Assembly: GCA_024403515.1 (NCBI GenBank)
Contig: JAKSRS010000015.1
Coordinates: 1-50,190, forward strand
Length of the DNA: 50,190 nucleotides
Direction of reading: 5' to 3'
From: Lachnospiraceae bacterium
Lineage (GTDB): Bacteria > Bacillota > Clostridia > Lachnospirales > Lachnospiraceae
Of the stretch, positions 33,043 through 41,816 are shown piece by piece; position 1 is the stretch's first letter, and every line of letters starts with the position of its first letter. Under the pieces are notes generated by a model. That model worked only from the letters and a program-made list of their open reading frames with translations. It was not told the origin of the DNA and searched no databases. Made by a program: the position numbers and the translations under genes.

Positions 33043-34341
33043 TTACATACCAAGGGAATAGATAATTTCAGGAAGCAGCTGTTTTTTACGGCTCATGACG
33101 CCTGGCATATCTAATACCAGTGGTTTAATTGAACTATATGGAAGATGCTTTACTGAACGGTAATCAGTTGTAAGAAGGATACTGTTTTCACTAAGAACAT
33201 TAGTGATCATTACAACTGCCCAGTCAAGACCATTCTTGGCACGAACATCTTCAAGCGCTTCAAGGAAGGAATCAATGTATTCGTTAAGGTCGTGAAGAGT
33301 AGTGGTTTCACACTGACCGATACCGATATTGATTCCTTTTTCTGTGTATCGTTTGAAGTCGGAAAGGATGGCAGTCTGAGGCTGAATATTCGACAGTCTT
33401 TCCATATAACTAAACATGTTATGGCCAAATTCCTTGACTTCGACGCCAAGTATAGCTGCAAGAGCATGAGCTGATGCAACATCAATAGCGGTTGTTGTCG
33501 GACTTTTAAGCACAAGTGTATCAGCCATCATTCCGGTGAGAAGAACCTTGGCAACATCTTTGGATGGTGTAAGTTTGTTTCTTAAATAAAGCTGATATAC
33601 GATTGTGCAGGTGCTTCCTAATGGTTCGGCATCAATAAAGATAGGAAGGCTTGTTTTTAAAGAATCAAGTCTGTGATGATCTACAATTTCAACGATATTA
33701 GCTGTTTCAATACCCTTGATGGACTGTCTGGGTTCATTGTGGTCAACCAAAATAACGTTATAAGAAGGAGCACGAAGAAAACATCTTCTTGTAACATATC
33801 CTTTATACTCGCCATTTTCCATTACTGCGATTCCACGCTTGGGAGAAGAAGAAAGAGCACTCTTGGCTTCTTCGAAAAGGTCAATTGTTTCAAGCGGTTT
33901 TTCCTGGTCGCGAATCACTTCCCTGATTGTAGGAACATAGTTATCTGAATTATTATCGCAAAGGTGCTTCATAAACCAGTAAGTGATGTCATCTATAGAT
34001 ATAAGACCGTAAAATTCACCTTTTTCATATATTGGAACAACTGAAGGATTGGTATCTTCATAGGACATAGCAAGAACTGTTAATGGCTCATCAATGTCTA
34101 TTTTTTCATCTGATGTAAGCATGACATCTGATACCTTAGGAAATACAGAAAGCATTAACTCAGGTGGTGTTATATCCAGGGCTTTTAATATGTTTGTTGA
34201 ACTTTCACTCAAGTGACCGCAACGTACGGGAATATATTCGTTTGAAGGGTCCAGAATATTTTTTAAAGCGGCATAACCGTATGCTGAGCAAACGCTATCA
34301 AGATCAGGATTTCTGTGACCGGTTATATATATGATTGACAT
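33043..34341 (-). CDS. ppaC: Family II inorganic pyrophosphatase with CBS domains
   Basis: 432 residues. The DHH domain starts with GHRNPDLDSVC, which carries the metal ligands; most relatives have NPDTDS here, so L replaces T. A CBS pair is inserted at about residues 70-195. The second part has VDHHRLDS and the C-terminal DHHA2 domain ends with SRKKQLLP, which binds substrate. The protein hydrolyses pyrophosphate with Mn2+ or Co2+, and in relatives the CBS pair responds to adenine nucleotides. It has no DRTGG domain, as its length shows. GGGAGA precedes the ATG. It is divergent from the DUF3006 gene. Confidence 0.9.
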   Translation of the reverse strand: MSIIYITGHRNPDLDSVCSAYGYAALKNILDPSNEYIPVRCGHLSESSTNILKALDITPPELMLSVFPKVSDVMLTSDEKIDIDEPLTVLAMSYEDTNPSVVPIYEKGEFYGLISIDDITYWFMKHLCDNNSDNYVPTIREVIRDQEKPLETIDLFEEAKSALSSSPKRGIAVMENGEYKGYVTRRCFLRAPSYNVILVDHNEPRQSIKGIETANIVEIVDHHRLDSLKTSLPIFIDAEPLGSTCTIVYQLYLRNKLTPSKDVAKVLLTGMMADTLVLKSPTTTAIDVASAHALAAILGVEVKEFGHNMFSYMERLSNIQPQTAILSDFKRYTEKGINIGIGQCETTTLHDLNEYIDSFLEALEDVRAKNGLDWAVVMITNVLSENSILLTTDYRSVKHLPYSSIKPLVLDMPGVMSRKKQLLPEIIYSLGM

Positions 34342-34364
34342 GACTTTCTCCCAACTATATAAAT

Positions 34365-34392
34365 TTGACTTATATAAAAATAATTATACAAT
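34365..34392 (+). promoter_or_regulatory. Promoter of the DUF3006 gene
   Basis: TTGACT (34365-34370) and TACAAT (34387-34392) are 16 bases apart, 64 bases before the TTG start, in the AT-rich region between the pyrophosphatase and the small gene. Confidence 0.5.
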
Positions 34393-34456
34393 AAAATTTA
34401 TATAAATGATATTATAACTATGGTAATTCTTGCGTTGATTAATGGGAGGTGAGATT

Positions 34457-34630
34457 TTGTTTGAAGCAGTAATATACGAAGTAGTCAGTATTGATGGCGA
34501 TTATGCCAATCTGATAAATATTGAGAACAGAGAAGAAGAGCCTAAACTTGTGGCAAGAGCTTTGCTTCCGGAAGGAATATTTGAAGGCTGTCAGGTAAAA
34601 TATGAAATGCTTTCTTATTCGATGAATTAG
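34457..34630 (+). CDS. DUF3006-like small protein
   Basis: 57 residues with a TTG start at 34457: GGGAGG lies seven bases upstream, while the ATG at 34442 overlaps that site. The sequence AVIYEVVSIDGDYANLI followed by ALLPEGIFEGCQVKYE matches the DUF3006 pattern: a small beta barrel with a conserved LPEG turn. The function of this family is not known. It may share a transcript with the BspA-like gene 55 bases downstream. Confidence 0.75.
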   Translation: MFEAVIYEVVSIDGDYANLINIENREEEPKLVARALLPEGIFEGCQVKYEMLSYSMN

Positions 34631-34685
34631 GTATGGTTTTTCTAATGTGTGGTAAACAATGTTTTATTTATATTGGAGGTTTATT

Positions 34686-36698
34686 GTGGGGAAAAGAGAT
34701 ATTTTAAAATCTATGTATCAAATGCTGGTTGCTTTTTTACTGATGTTTTTGCTTAATGGAATTTCTGCAAATGCCAGTACATTTACCTTTGAAGAAGAAG
34801 AATATAGTACAGAAAATGAGTCATTATATTATGCGGATGAAGGTGTAGTTTTTCATGTGTTCAATTTAGATAATGGAGATATTTTAATTTATTTAGATGG
34901 AACATATGAAGGCCGATATTTTAAATATATAAAAACAATAACAGATTATATGCCGAGTCTCGGGCGTGCGAAAATTACTTTATATTTTGATTGTAAATTA
35001 CAAGGTGAGATAAGTACAGGTATAGTAACTGAATCAGAAGCACCGAATGTTATTAATATTAACTTTGGAATTAATTTTGATTCTTCAAAGGTTACTTCCA
35101 TGAGTAAGATGTTTAGCTGTTTAAATAAACTTGAAGAACTGGATTTGAGTTCTTTGAATACCGCTAATGTAACTAGTATGTCAAGCATGTTTTATGGATG
35201 CAGCGGGTTGAAAAGCCTTGACTTGAGTTCCTTTAACACGGAAAAGGTTGATAGTTTATCTCTAATGTTTGCAGGCTGCAAAGCGTTAAAAGAGTTAGAC
35301 ATTGATTCTTTTGTAACAACAAATGTAACTGACATGGTGAATGTTTTTGCACAATGTTATAGTCTTTCTGAGTTGGATTTGAGCAGTTTTAATACCCACA
35401 AAGTAACTGATATGCAGGGGATGTTTAGAGAATGTCCATCGCTCACGAGTCTGGATTTAAGTGATTTTAACACTTCTAATGTAGAGAATATGTCTTTAAT
35501 GTTTATGGGATGTAGTCATTTGAATCACGTATATTTAGACAACTTTATTACCTCAAATGTTACTAACATGAACAATATGTTTTCTTTTTGCAATAGATTA
35601 GAAGATTTAGATTTAAGCAGTTTTGATACTTCAAATGTTATTCAAATGGCTAATATGTTTGAAAAATGCAGTAACTTATCCTATCTGGATTTAAAAGGGT
35701 TTAAATCATCAGATGAAAATATGATGAAGGGAATGCTCAAAGACTGTACTAAACTGAAAGTACTGAATATTAGTGATTCATCTATAAGAGATGATATTTC
35801 AATTAATGGTTGTTCCTCATTAAGAGAGTTAATACTTGAAGATACTTATTTTGGGGATGATATTACTTTACCATATGAAATGCTTGACAGTGAAAGTGGG
35901 CTTATATACAGTATTTTGCCATCCGACACATATTCCCTTACTTTGGTATGTTCACATCCTGAAAAACTCAAGTCAAATAAATTTTTAAAGTCTGCTGCTA
36001 CTTGTGAAGAAGCAGCAATTTACTATTATGAGTGTGCAATATGCCACAAAAAACTTGATGAAACATACATAGATGAAAAGCCTAATGGTCACAAGGCAGC
36101 AAGTAATTCGGAAATAACGCCTGCGTCATTGAACAAGGATGGACTATTTATTACTAAATGTGCGGTATGTAATAAAGTGTTGTCGAGTAAAATCATAAAT
36201 AGAGCTTATGTTTCTATTCCTAAATCAGTTTCTTATACTGCAAAAGAAATTAAACCACTAAAAGTAGTTGATGTTAACGGTAAAACTATTGCAAACGATA
36301 ACTACAGTATTACGTATAAGAACAATGTTAAAATAGGCAAAGCAGAAGTTTTAGTTACTTTTAAAAACCAATATACCGGAAGTAAAAAATATAATTTCAC
36401 AATTGTTCCTAAGGCTACTGCATTAAGCAAAGTAAAAGCCGGCACCAAGGAAATAACTGTAAGTTGGAAGAAAGCAAAAGGCGATTTTACCGGTTATGAA
36501 ATTCAGTACGCAACATCTGGCAATTTCAAATCGGGTTGCAAGACAGTTACTGTTAAATCGCTTAAAGAAACAAGTAAAAAAATACGTAAATTGAAATCTA
36601 AAAAGACTTATTATGTTCATATAAGAGTATATAAGCTTGTTGGAGGAAAGAAATACTATTCTGACTGGTCTAAGACATTAAAGGTTAAGGTAAAATAG
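34686..36698 (+). CDS. BspA-like leucine-rich-repeat surface protein with C-terminal Fn3-like domain
   Basis: 670 residues. A signal peptide (MGKRDILKSMYQMLVAFLL, then ISANAS) marks it for export. Residues about 132-363 hold some nine units of the 24-residue BspA/DUF285 repeat (FNTSNVTDMSSMF...LDLSS). A cysteine-containing segment (CAICHKK, CAVCNKV) follows, then a beta domain and a fibronectin-like domain that ends in VKVK. No sortase motif is visible, so anchoring is unclear. Proteins of this kind bind host or other surfaces. I start at the GTG at 34686, with GGAGG six bases upstream. It is more AT rich than its neighbours, which hints at separate origin. Confidence 0.85.
   Translation: MGKRDILKSMYQMLVAFLLMFLLNGISANASTFTFEEEEYSTENESLYYADEGVVFHVFNLDNGDILIYLDGTYEGRYFKYIKTITDYMPSLGRAKITLYFDCKLQGEISTGIVTESEAPNVININFGINFDSSKVTSMSKMFSCLNKLEELDLSSLNTANVTSMSSMFYGCSGLKSLDLSSFNTEKVDSLSLMFAGCKALKELDIDSFVTTNVTDMVNVFAQCYSLSELDLSSFNTHKVTDMQGMFRECPSLTSLDLSDFNTSNVENMSLMFMGCSHLNHVYLDNFITSNVTNMNNMFSFCNRLEDLDLSSFDTSNVIQMANMFEKCSNLSYLDLKGFKSSDENMMKGMLKDCTKLKVLNISDSSIRDDISINGCSSLRELILEDTYFGDDITLPYEMLDSESGLIYSILPSDTYSLTLVCSHPEKLKSNKFLKSAATCEEAAIYYYECAICHKKLDETYIDEKPNGHKAASNSEITPASLNKDGLFITKCAVCNKVLSSKIINRAYVSIPKSVSYTAKEIKPLKVVDVNGKTIANDNYSITYKNNVKIGKAEVLVTFKNQYTGSKKYNFTIVPKATALSKVKAGTKEITVSWKKAKGDFTGYEIQYATSGNFKSGCKTVTVKSLKETSKKIRKLKSKKTYYVHIRVYKLVGGKKYYSDWSKTLKVKVK
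35079..35774 (+). repeat. Coding leucine-rich repeats (24-residue period)
   Basis: About nine units of roughly 72 bases encode SSFNTxxVTDMxxMFxGC followed by a leucine strand. Units differ in wording, so this is an old coding repeat. Confidence 0.8.
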
Positions 36699-36729
36699 AT
36701 ATATAATTATGATTAGAACTTGATTTATT

Positions 36730-36803
36730 TTTTAATCTTATTTTAATCTAAAATAAATCTACCTTCAAAGATGATTTAAGGAAAGACTGGTAAATTTGAT
36801 AAT
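36730..36803 (+). promoter_or_regulatory. Direct-repeat regulator site and promoter of the DUF4342-TCS operon
   Basis: Three 11-base units in register, TTTTAATCTTA (36730), TTTTAATCTAA (36741) and AATAAATCTAC (36752), precede a weak -35 (TTTAAG, 36775-36780) and GATAAT (36798-36803). OmpR/PhoB-type regulators bind such 11-bp-phased repeats. The first operon gene starts at 36854. Confidence 0.5.
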
Positions 36804-36853
36804 GTCCAAAGGACATAAACAAAAAATAATTTATCAGAAAAGAGGAATAAAAA

Positions 36854-37405
36854 ATGAACGAATTTGAAAAGGTAGAAAAGTTAACACAGAAGGCAAACGT
36901 AACTTATGAAGAAGCTAAGGAAGCTTTAGATGCATGCAATGGCGATTTACTTGACGCTATGATTTATCTTGAAAAAAGCGGCAAGGTTGAAGCACCTAAG
37001 AGTGAAAGCGTTACAACAAGAGCTGAGGACAATTGTCTTCCCTGCGTAATTGAAACAGCAAATGATAAGGAAGGCAAGAAAAACTGCAATAAGAACTGGA
37101 AAGAAGATTTAAAAAAAGGTCTTCGTAAGTTCTGGGATGCATTGCTTAACAATGAGTTCTTTATTAAGAAGGACGGAAAGATTGTTTTTTCACTTCCCTT
37201 ATTTGCAGCACTTTTGATCTTTCTTTTTACATTCCATGTATCAACAATTGCCATTATTGTTTCATTATTCTTTGGCGTAAGATATGGATTTATGGGTAAA
37301 GATGATCTTTCTAAAGTAAATGAAGCAATTGACAAAGTAGGTGCTGTTGCTGAATCAGTTACCGAGAAAGTTAAAGAAGAATTTTCTAACAAAAAGGAGA
37401 ACTAA
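36854..37405 (+). CDS. UBA/DUF4342 membrane protein
   Basis: 183 residues. The first 45 or so form a UBA-like helical domain (VEKLTQKANVTYEEAKEALDACNGDLLDAM). The central part is charged and has two cysteines. Residues about 95-160 match DUF4342 with a membrane segment (FSLPLFAALLIFLFTF). Its C-terminus is a charged amphipathic helix. AGAGGA precedes the ATG. It is separated by three bases from a response regulator gene and ends in a lysine-rich tail. Its place in the two-component operon suggests it is the target or an accessory of that system. Function unknown. Confidence 0.8.
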   Translation: MNEFEKVEKLTQKANVTYEEAKEALDACNGDLLDAMIYLEKSGKVEAPKSESVTTRAEDNCLPCVIETANDKEGKKNCNKNWKEDLKKGLRKFWDALLNNEFFIKKDGKIVFSLPLFAALLIFLFTFHVSTIAIIVSLFFGVRYGFMGKDDLSKVNEAIDKVGAVAESVTEKVKEEFSNKKEN

Positions 37406-37408
37406 GTT

Positions 37409-38116
37409 TTGAGTACAAGCATTCTTGTAGTTGAAGATGAAGAAAAGCTCGCTCGTTTCGTTGAGCTCGAACTGGTACACGAGGGTTATATAGTGAGCAA
37501 GGCTGGCGATGGCCGCCTTGCTCTTGAAATGGCAACTAATAATTCATATGATTTGATTTTACTTGATATTATGTTGCCGGGATTAAATGGACTTGAAGTT
37601 TTGAGAAGACTTGGTCCTGATTTTAAGACACCAGTAATTCTTTTAACTGCAAGAGATGCCGTAATGGACAAGGTTGCCGGCCTTGATGCGGGAGCTGTCG
37701 ATTATATTACTAAACCTTTTGCGATTGAAGAGCTACTTGCTCGTATAAGAGTTGCACTTAAACTTCATAATAAAATGATTGATTCTTCGGATACAAATAA
37801 AGTGGATAAAGAAGAAGGAATATATACATGGAAAGGATTAAAACTCGACATTAAAAAGCATCTTGTCACATACAGTGGACAGGAAATTACTCTTACAAAC
37901 AGAGAATTTTTAATGTTAGAGACTTTACTTTCCAATCTAGACATAGTTTTATCTAGAGAGACACTGCTTGAAAAAGTCTGCGGTTATGATTATGTTGGTG
38001 AGACTAATGTTGTTGATGTTTATATAAGATTTTTAAGAACTAAAATTGATGAAACATTTGATGTTAAAATGATTCAGACTATCAGGGGAGTAGGATATGT
38101 CATCAAATCAGAGTAA
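37409..38116 (+). CDS. OmpR-family response regulator
   Basis: 235 residues. The receiver has the acidic EDEE pocket (9-12), the phosphorylated D53 in LLDIML, T80 and K102 in TKPF. A winged helix (about 140-233) ends with IQTIRGVGYVIK. The start is TTG at 37409, with AAGGAG nine bases upstream; no good ATG exists. It overlaps the histidine kinase gene by 20 bases. It probably regulates its own operon through the 11-bp-phased repeats at 36730. The signal is not known. Confidence 0.93.
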   Translation: MSTSILVVEDEEKLARFVELELVHEGYIVSKAGDGRLALEMATNNSYDLILLDIMLPGLNGLEVLRRLGPDFKTPVILLTARDAVMDKVAGLDAGAVDYITKPFAIEELLARIRVALKLHNKMIDSSDTNKVDKEEGIYTWKGLKLDIKKHLVTYSGQEITLTNREFLMLETLLSNLDIVLSRETLLEKVCGYDYVGETNVVDVYIRFLRTKIDETFDVKMIQTIRGVGYVIKSE

Positions 38117-39341
38117 TGAAAAGAGGGTCACATCCATTTCTCATAAGTTCCAGTGGCTTGTTGTTAAAGAAAAACTCTTAAGAGCCCTTGGAAACTGGGT
38201 TGGATTAACCTTTCTTTTGTTTGCAGCTTTCATTGCTGAAAGGGAGTATTCAACTCTCGGGGGATGGTTTATCCATTATGGACGTTCTTTCTCAGGACTT
38301 AGTAATCTTGAAAGCGTAACTTATGTTGTTACAGACCTTACAGGGAAAATAGTATTATCTGAGAAACTTTTTCCTTTAGTATATTATGTACTTGGAGTTA
38401 CAAGTACTTTGTTTACAATAAGACTTGTTGATGTTCTAGTTACAATCAGCAAAGATAATAAAAGAATAAAAGCAATTTTGTCTCCGATTTATGAGATTAC
38501 TGCCAAGGCTGATGAACTTTCAAAACTTGAATTTTCGGAAGATAAATATCAGCTTTTGGAAGACGCAATTGATCATATAGAGCCTAGTGATAATAAGACA
38601 ATTTCACTAAACAGCAGCGAACTTCAGGGTATAGAAAATGCTATGAATAACCTTATTACCCGAATGAAGGAAAGCTACAAACAGCAGGCGAGATTCGTAA
38701 ATGACGCTTCGCATGAACTTAGAACTCCTATCGCTGTAATAGAAGGTTATGCTAATATGCTTTCAAGATGGGGACGTGAGGATGAAAAGGTTTTAGATGA
38801 ATCAATATCAGCTATAAAGAACGAATCTTCACATATGAAACATTTAGTCGAGCAGCTTCTTTTTCTTGCAAGAGGAGACAGCGGTAAGACTACTTTAAAA
38901 GTAGAGAGTGCCTCATTAAATGATATCATGCAGGAAATCTATGAAGAATCCCTAATGATTGATGAAAATCACCCCTACAGATTTACAAAATGGGGAGATG
39001 AACTAATTGCCGAAGTTGACCCGGGTATGATTAAGCAGGCGGTAAGAATTCTTATAGATAATGCAGCTAAGTATACACTAAAAGGGGATGAAATACACCT
39101 TAGCACCGGCATCAACGAAGAGGGAAGAATGTATCTTCAGGTACAGGATAACGGTATAGGAATGGCTCAAAAGGACGTAGAGCATATGTTTGAGCGTTTC
39201 TATCGTGCGGATGAAGCCAGAAATACAGAAGGCACAGGGCTTGGACTTTCAATTGCCAAATGGATAGTAGATAAGCATAAAGGTTACTTTGCCATCGTTT
39301 CAAGACCAGAAATAGGTACCCGTATCAGAATAATACTTTAA
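38097..39341 (+). CDS. Sensor histidine kinase
   Basis: 414 residues with two membrane helices (about 33-48 and 92-115) around a 45-residue extracellular loop, then a linker. The DHp motif NDASHELRTP contains the phosphorylated H206. The ATPase part has IDNAAKY, DNGIGM and GTGLGLS. GGGGAG and AGGAT lie before the ATG at 38097, within the regulator gene, so the two are translationally coupled. The sensor loop is short, which suits detection of envelope stress rather than a large ligand. A terminator follows. Confidence 0.93.
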   Translation: MSSNQSNEKRVTSISHKFQWLVVKEKLLRALGNWVGLTFLLFAAFIAEREYSTLGGWFIHYGRSFSGLSNLESVTYVVTDLTGKIVLSEKLFPLVYYVLGVTSTLFTIRLVDVLVTISKDNKRIKAILSPIYEITAKADELSKLEFSEDKYQLLEDAIDHIEPSDNKTISLNSSELQGIENAMNNLITRMKESYKQQARFVNDASHELRTPIAVIEGYANMLSRWGREDEKVLDESISAIKNESSHMKHLVEQLLFLARGDSGKTTLKVESASLNDIMQEIYEESLMIDENHPYRFTKWGDELIAEVDPGMIKQAVRILIDNAAKYTLKGDEIHLSTGINEEGRMYLQVQDNGIGMAQKDVEHMFERFYRADEARNTEGTGLGLSIAKWIVDKHKGYFAIVSRPEIGTRIRIIL

Positions 39342-39365
39342 TATAATATATTTCTTATATAATTA

Positions 39366-39398
39366 AATGAATAAGCCTTATGGTTTATTCATTTTTTT
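39366..39398 (+). terminator. Intrinsic terminator of the first TCS operon
   Basis: AATGAATAAGCC and GGTTTATTCATT pair with one G-U around TTAT, followed by seven T. Confidence 0.88.
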
Positions 39399-39470
39399 AT
39401 GTTAAAATAAAGAAAATTATGCAAAAGAAAGAGCTAAGGTAAAGGCTTTTTTATTATAGAAAGGATATTT

Positions 39471-40673
39471 ATGAAAAATAAGTTTTGGACTTTAAGATAT
39501 ACGCTTATTAATATGTCGTATTTTGCGGTATTTTGTACTATTCATGCATATGCTGCAGTATTTTTACTTGATAAAGGTTTTACAAATACTCAGGTAGGTC
39601 TTGCACTTGCAATTGCAAATATTCTTTCTGTATTTGGCCAGCCCCTTGTTGCAGGGTTAGTAGATAAACCCGGTAAGGTTACCAATAGAAATGTTATTAT
39701 GACATCTGTATTATTGATGGCTTTAGGATGTTTTTCATTATTGTTTATAAGAAACATTGCTGTTTTGATTTTTGCAATCTTTGTTTTAATATATACAATC
39801 CAGCTTGTTCATCAGCCCATAATGATTGCCATGAATTTTGAATATCAGAAGGCCGGCTGTAATATTAATTTTGGCCTTTCAAGAGGTCTTGGATCAGCCG
39901 GATTTGCAATGATGTCTGCAATTACCGGAGTAGCAGTTGCCAAAAATGGAACTGATTTTCTTCTGGTTTCTTCTATTTGTTTATTGATATTTATGTTTTT
40001 AATCACCTTCTTTTTCCAAAAACCGGTTACAACTTTGGCTGAGAGTAAAGAAGAGATTAAAAGTGATGAAGAAGCAACAAATAAGTTTACTGACTTTGTA
40101 AAGAAGTATCCTATGTTTATGCTTCTTATGCTTGGTTCGGCCTGCTGTTTTTTTGCTCACAATATGATTAATGATTTTATGATTCAGATCATTAGAAGTT
40201 TAAACGGTAGTGAAACTCAGCTTGGTTATTCAACATTTTTACAGGGTATTCTTGAACTACCGGTAATGGCTTTAATAGCTTATGTGCTTAGAAAAGTATC
40301 TGCCGGAAAGCTTTTAGTATTTTCAGCTGTTTCTTTTCTTATAAAGACTTTGATTCTTGTATTTTCAACCTCTATGGTGGGAATGTACATAAGTCAGTGC
40401 TTCCAGATGTTTGCTTATGCAGTGTTCATTCCTGTTGCAGCTTACTATGCTGACAAGGTGATGAGCAAGATGGACCAGGTAAAAGGTCAGGCATATATAA
40501 ACGTTGCTATCACAGTAGGCGGTGTATTTAGTAATCTTATTTGTGGACGCATTCTTGATAATATGGGCGTTAAACCTATGCTTATCATTGGCTGCATTGT
40601 TTGTACACTTGGCGTTTTCATAACTTTAGTATCTGTCGTATCATATTCTAAGAAGACTCAGACAGTTATTTAA
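39471..40673 (+). CDS. MFS transporter (LacY-like group)
   Basis: 400 residues with twelve membrane helices and a charged central loop (SKEEIKSDEEA). The start, TLINMSYFAVFCTIHAYAAVF, and GFTNTQVGLALA match the MFS_1-like/LacY type, with polar residues in helix one. It may carry a sugar, nucleoside or drug with protons. AAAGGA precedes the ATG. The next small gene lies 15 bases downstream, so it may be co-transcribed. Substrate cannot be named from sequence. Confidence 0.87.
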   Translation: MKNKFWTLRYTLINMSYFAVFCTIHAYAAVFLLDKGFTNTQVGLALAIANILSVFGQPLVAGLVDKPGKVTNRNVIMTSVLLMALGCFSLLFIRNIAVLIFAIFVLIYTIQLVHQPIMIAMNFEYQKAGCNINFGLSRGLGSAGFAMMSAITGVAVAKNGTDFLLVSSICLLIFMFLITFFFQKPVTTLAESKEEIKSDEEATNKFTDFVKKYPMFMLLMLGSACCFFAHNMINDFMIQIIRSLNGSETQLGYSTFLQGILELPVMALIAYVLRKVSAGKLLVFSAVSFLIKTLILVFSTSMVGMYISQCFQMFAYAVFIPVAAYYADKVMSKMDQVKGQAYINVAITVGGVFSNLICGRILDNMGVKPMLIIGCIVCTLGVFITLVSVVSYSKKTQTVI

Positions 40674-40688
40674 TCATAGGTGATTTGT

Positions 40689-40946
40689 ATGAATGAAAAT
40701 ATTGACATGAAGGTATCCTCTATAATTAGAAAAGATGGCGATAAAGCGATTTACGTTCTGTTTTCCGAAGATGAAAGATCCTGCGAATTTGTTCTTCCTG
40801 AAAAGAAACTTTTATCCAATCATGGATTTAGGGAAGATGAGATTATGGAACTTACAGACTATATAACTAATGAAGTTGATTCTATTTTGGATATTGCCAA
40901 AAATGTCGATCCCATGAAAGGATTTATGGGATTAAAACAGGGTTAA
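40689..40946 (+). CDS. Small acidic cytoplasmic protein, unknown
   Basis: 85 residues without membrane segment or signal. The ATG at 40689 is chosen because AGGTGA lies five bases upstream; a GTG three codons earlier overlaps that site. The protein has a beta-rich half with KAIYVLFSEDERSCEFVLP and a helical end with YITNEVDSILDIAK. I do not recognise a family. Its short distance from the MFS gene suggests one operon. It is followed by a structured intergenic stretch. Confidence 0.7.
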   Translation: MNENIDMKVSSIIRKDGDKAIYVLFSEDERSCEFVLPEKKLLSNHGFREDEIMELTDYITNEVDSILDIAKNVDPMKGFMGLKQG

Positions 40947-40981
40947 AAAATTTTTTAAAATATTTTTATTGATAATAATCT

Positions 40982-41021
40982 GTTAATGGGGCTGGTGTAT
41001 ATATTAACCATACCCCATAAC
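40982..41021 (+). other. Stable intergenic hairpin
   Basis: GTTAATGGGG pairs with CCCCATAAC (one bulged A), and inner TGGT pairs with ACCA. There is no T-run here. It is G/C-rich against an AT-rich background and is followed by a second hairpin. It may be a 3'-UTR element, a leader or a small RNA. Confidence 0.45.
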
Positions 41022-41046
41022 CCCAATGTACCATTCTCAATGACGA

Positions 41047-41074
41047 GGGAGCCGCCAGCAATGACGGTTCTTTT
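41047..41074 (+). terminator. Terminator-like GC-rich hairpin
   Basis: GGGAGCCG pairs with CGGTTCTTT (G-U pairs at the base) around CCAGCAATGA, followed by TTTTGTTATTT. It probably ends the MFS transcript. CAATGACG occurs twice here, at 41038 and 41059. Confidence 0.55.
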
Positions 41075-41105
41075 GTTATTTATGGGACTTTTTTTATTTT
41101 AGTGA

Positions 41106-41111
41106 TATAAT
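41106..41111 (+). promoter_or_regulatory. -10 of the second response regulator gene
   Basis: A perfect TATAAT lies 28 bases before the ATG. No convincing -35 is found at the usual distance, which suggests activation or an alternative contact. Confidence 0.45.
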
Positions 41112-41138
41112 GGACAAAAAACTATCCGGGGTATATAT

Positions 41139-41801
41139 ATGTCGACAATTCTTTTAGTTGAAGATGATGAGGCTATAGTTGATTCACTTTCAATTTTTCT
41201 TTCTAAAGAAGGTTATACTGTATTAAGTGCTTATTCGATTAAAGAAGCACTTTCCAGTTTGTCTTTAAAAAAGATTGATTTATTACTTCTTGATGTTTCG
41301 CTCCCTGACGGAAATGGATTTTCAATATGTAAAGTTGCCAAAGAAAAAGGGCTGGCAGTGATGTTTTTAACAGCATCTGGTGATGAAAACAGTGTTGTTA
41401 AAGGCTTTGATGTTGGTGCAGATGACTATATCTCTAAGCCGTTTAGACCAAGAGAACTTTTGGCTAGGATAAAAAATGTAATGCGCAGATATGATACTTC
41501 TTCGACTACCTATTTAGGCAATGTTGAAGTTGATACACAAAAGGGACTGGTTAAAAAGAATAATACAGATGTCGTTTTATCAGCGCTTGAGTACAGACTT
41601 TTAGTTGTTTTTATCAATAATCGTGGCAGACTTCTAAGCAGAAATCAACTTTTAGAAAATATATGGGATATCGCGGGAGACTTTGTAAACGATAATACAC
41701 TGACTGTATATATAAAAAGATTAAGAGAAAAGATAGAAGATGATCCTTCTAATCCTACACTTATAAAAACCGTTAGAGGAATCGGTTACAGACTTGATTG
41801 A
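41139..41801 (+). CDS. OmpR-family response regulator
   Basis: 220 residues. The receiver has EDDE (8-11), the phosphorylated D52 in LLLLDVSLP, T79 and K100 in SKPF. The C-terminal winged helix ends with IKTVRGIGYRLD. CGGGGT lies upstream of the ATG. Its kinase follows after 15 bases. The next operon (ABC transporter) has 11-bp-phased repeats in its promoter, a probable target. In Firmicutes such regulator-kinase-ABC sets respond to peptides that attack the cell wall. Confidence 0.93.
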   Translation: MSTILLVEDDEAIVDSLSIFLSKEGYTVLSAYSIKEALSSLSLKKIDLLLLDVSLPDGNGFSICKVAKEKGLAVMFLTASGDENSVVKGFDVGADDYISKPFRPRELLARIKNVMRRYDTSSTTYLGNVEVDTQKGLVKKNNTDVVLSALEYRLLVVFINNRGRLLSRNQLLENIWDIAGDFVNDNTLTVYIKRLREKIEDDPSNPTLIKTVRGIGYRLD

Positions 41802-41816
41802 GGATACAAAGAATAA

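Noticed and set aside
34686..36698. Sortase-anchored surface protein
   Set aside because: No LPxTG-like motif, hydrophobic tail or basic end is present at the C-terminus; it ends with an Fn3-like domain and VKVK.
36964..37392. 142-codon open frame opposite the UBA/DUF4342 gene
   Set aside because: The plus-strand protein has recognisable domains, a ribosome site and operon position; the antisense frame has none.
40982..41074. Known riboswitch (c-di-GMP, ZTP, fluoride, guanidine)
   Set aside because: I could not match the conserved core of any of these classes. It is kept only as an unnamed structured element.
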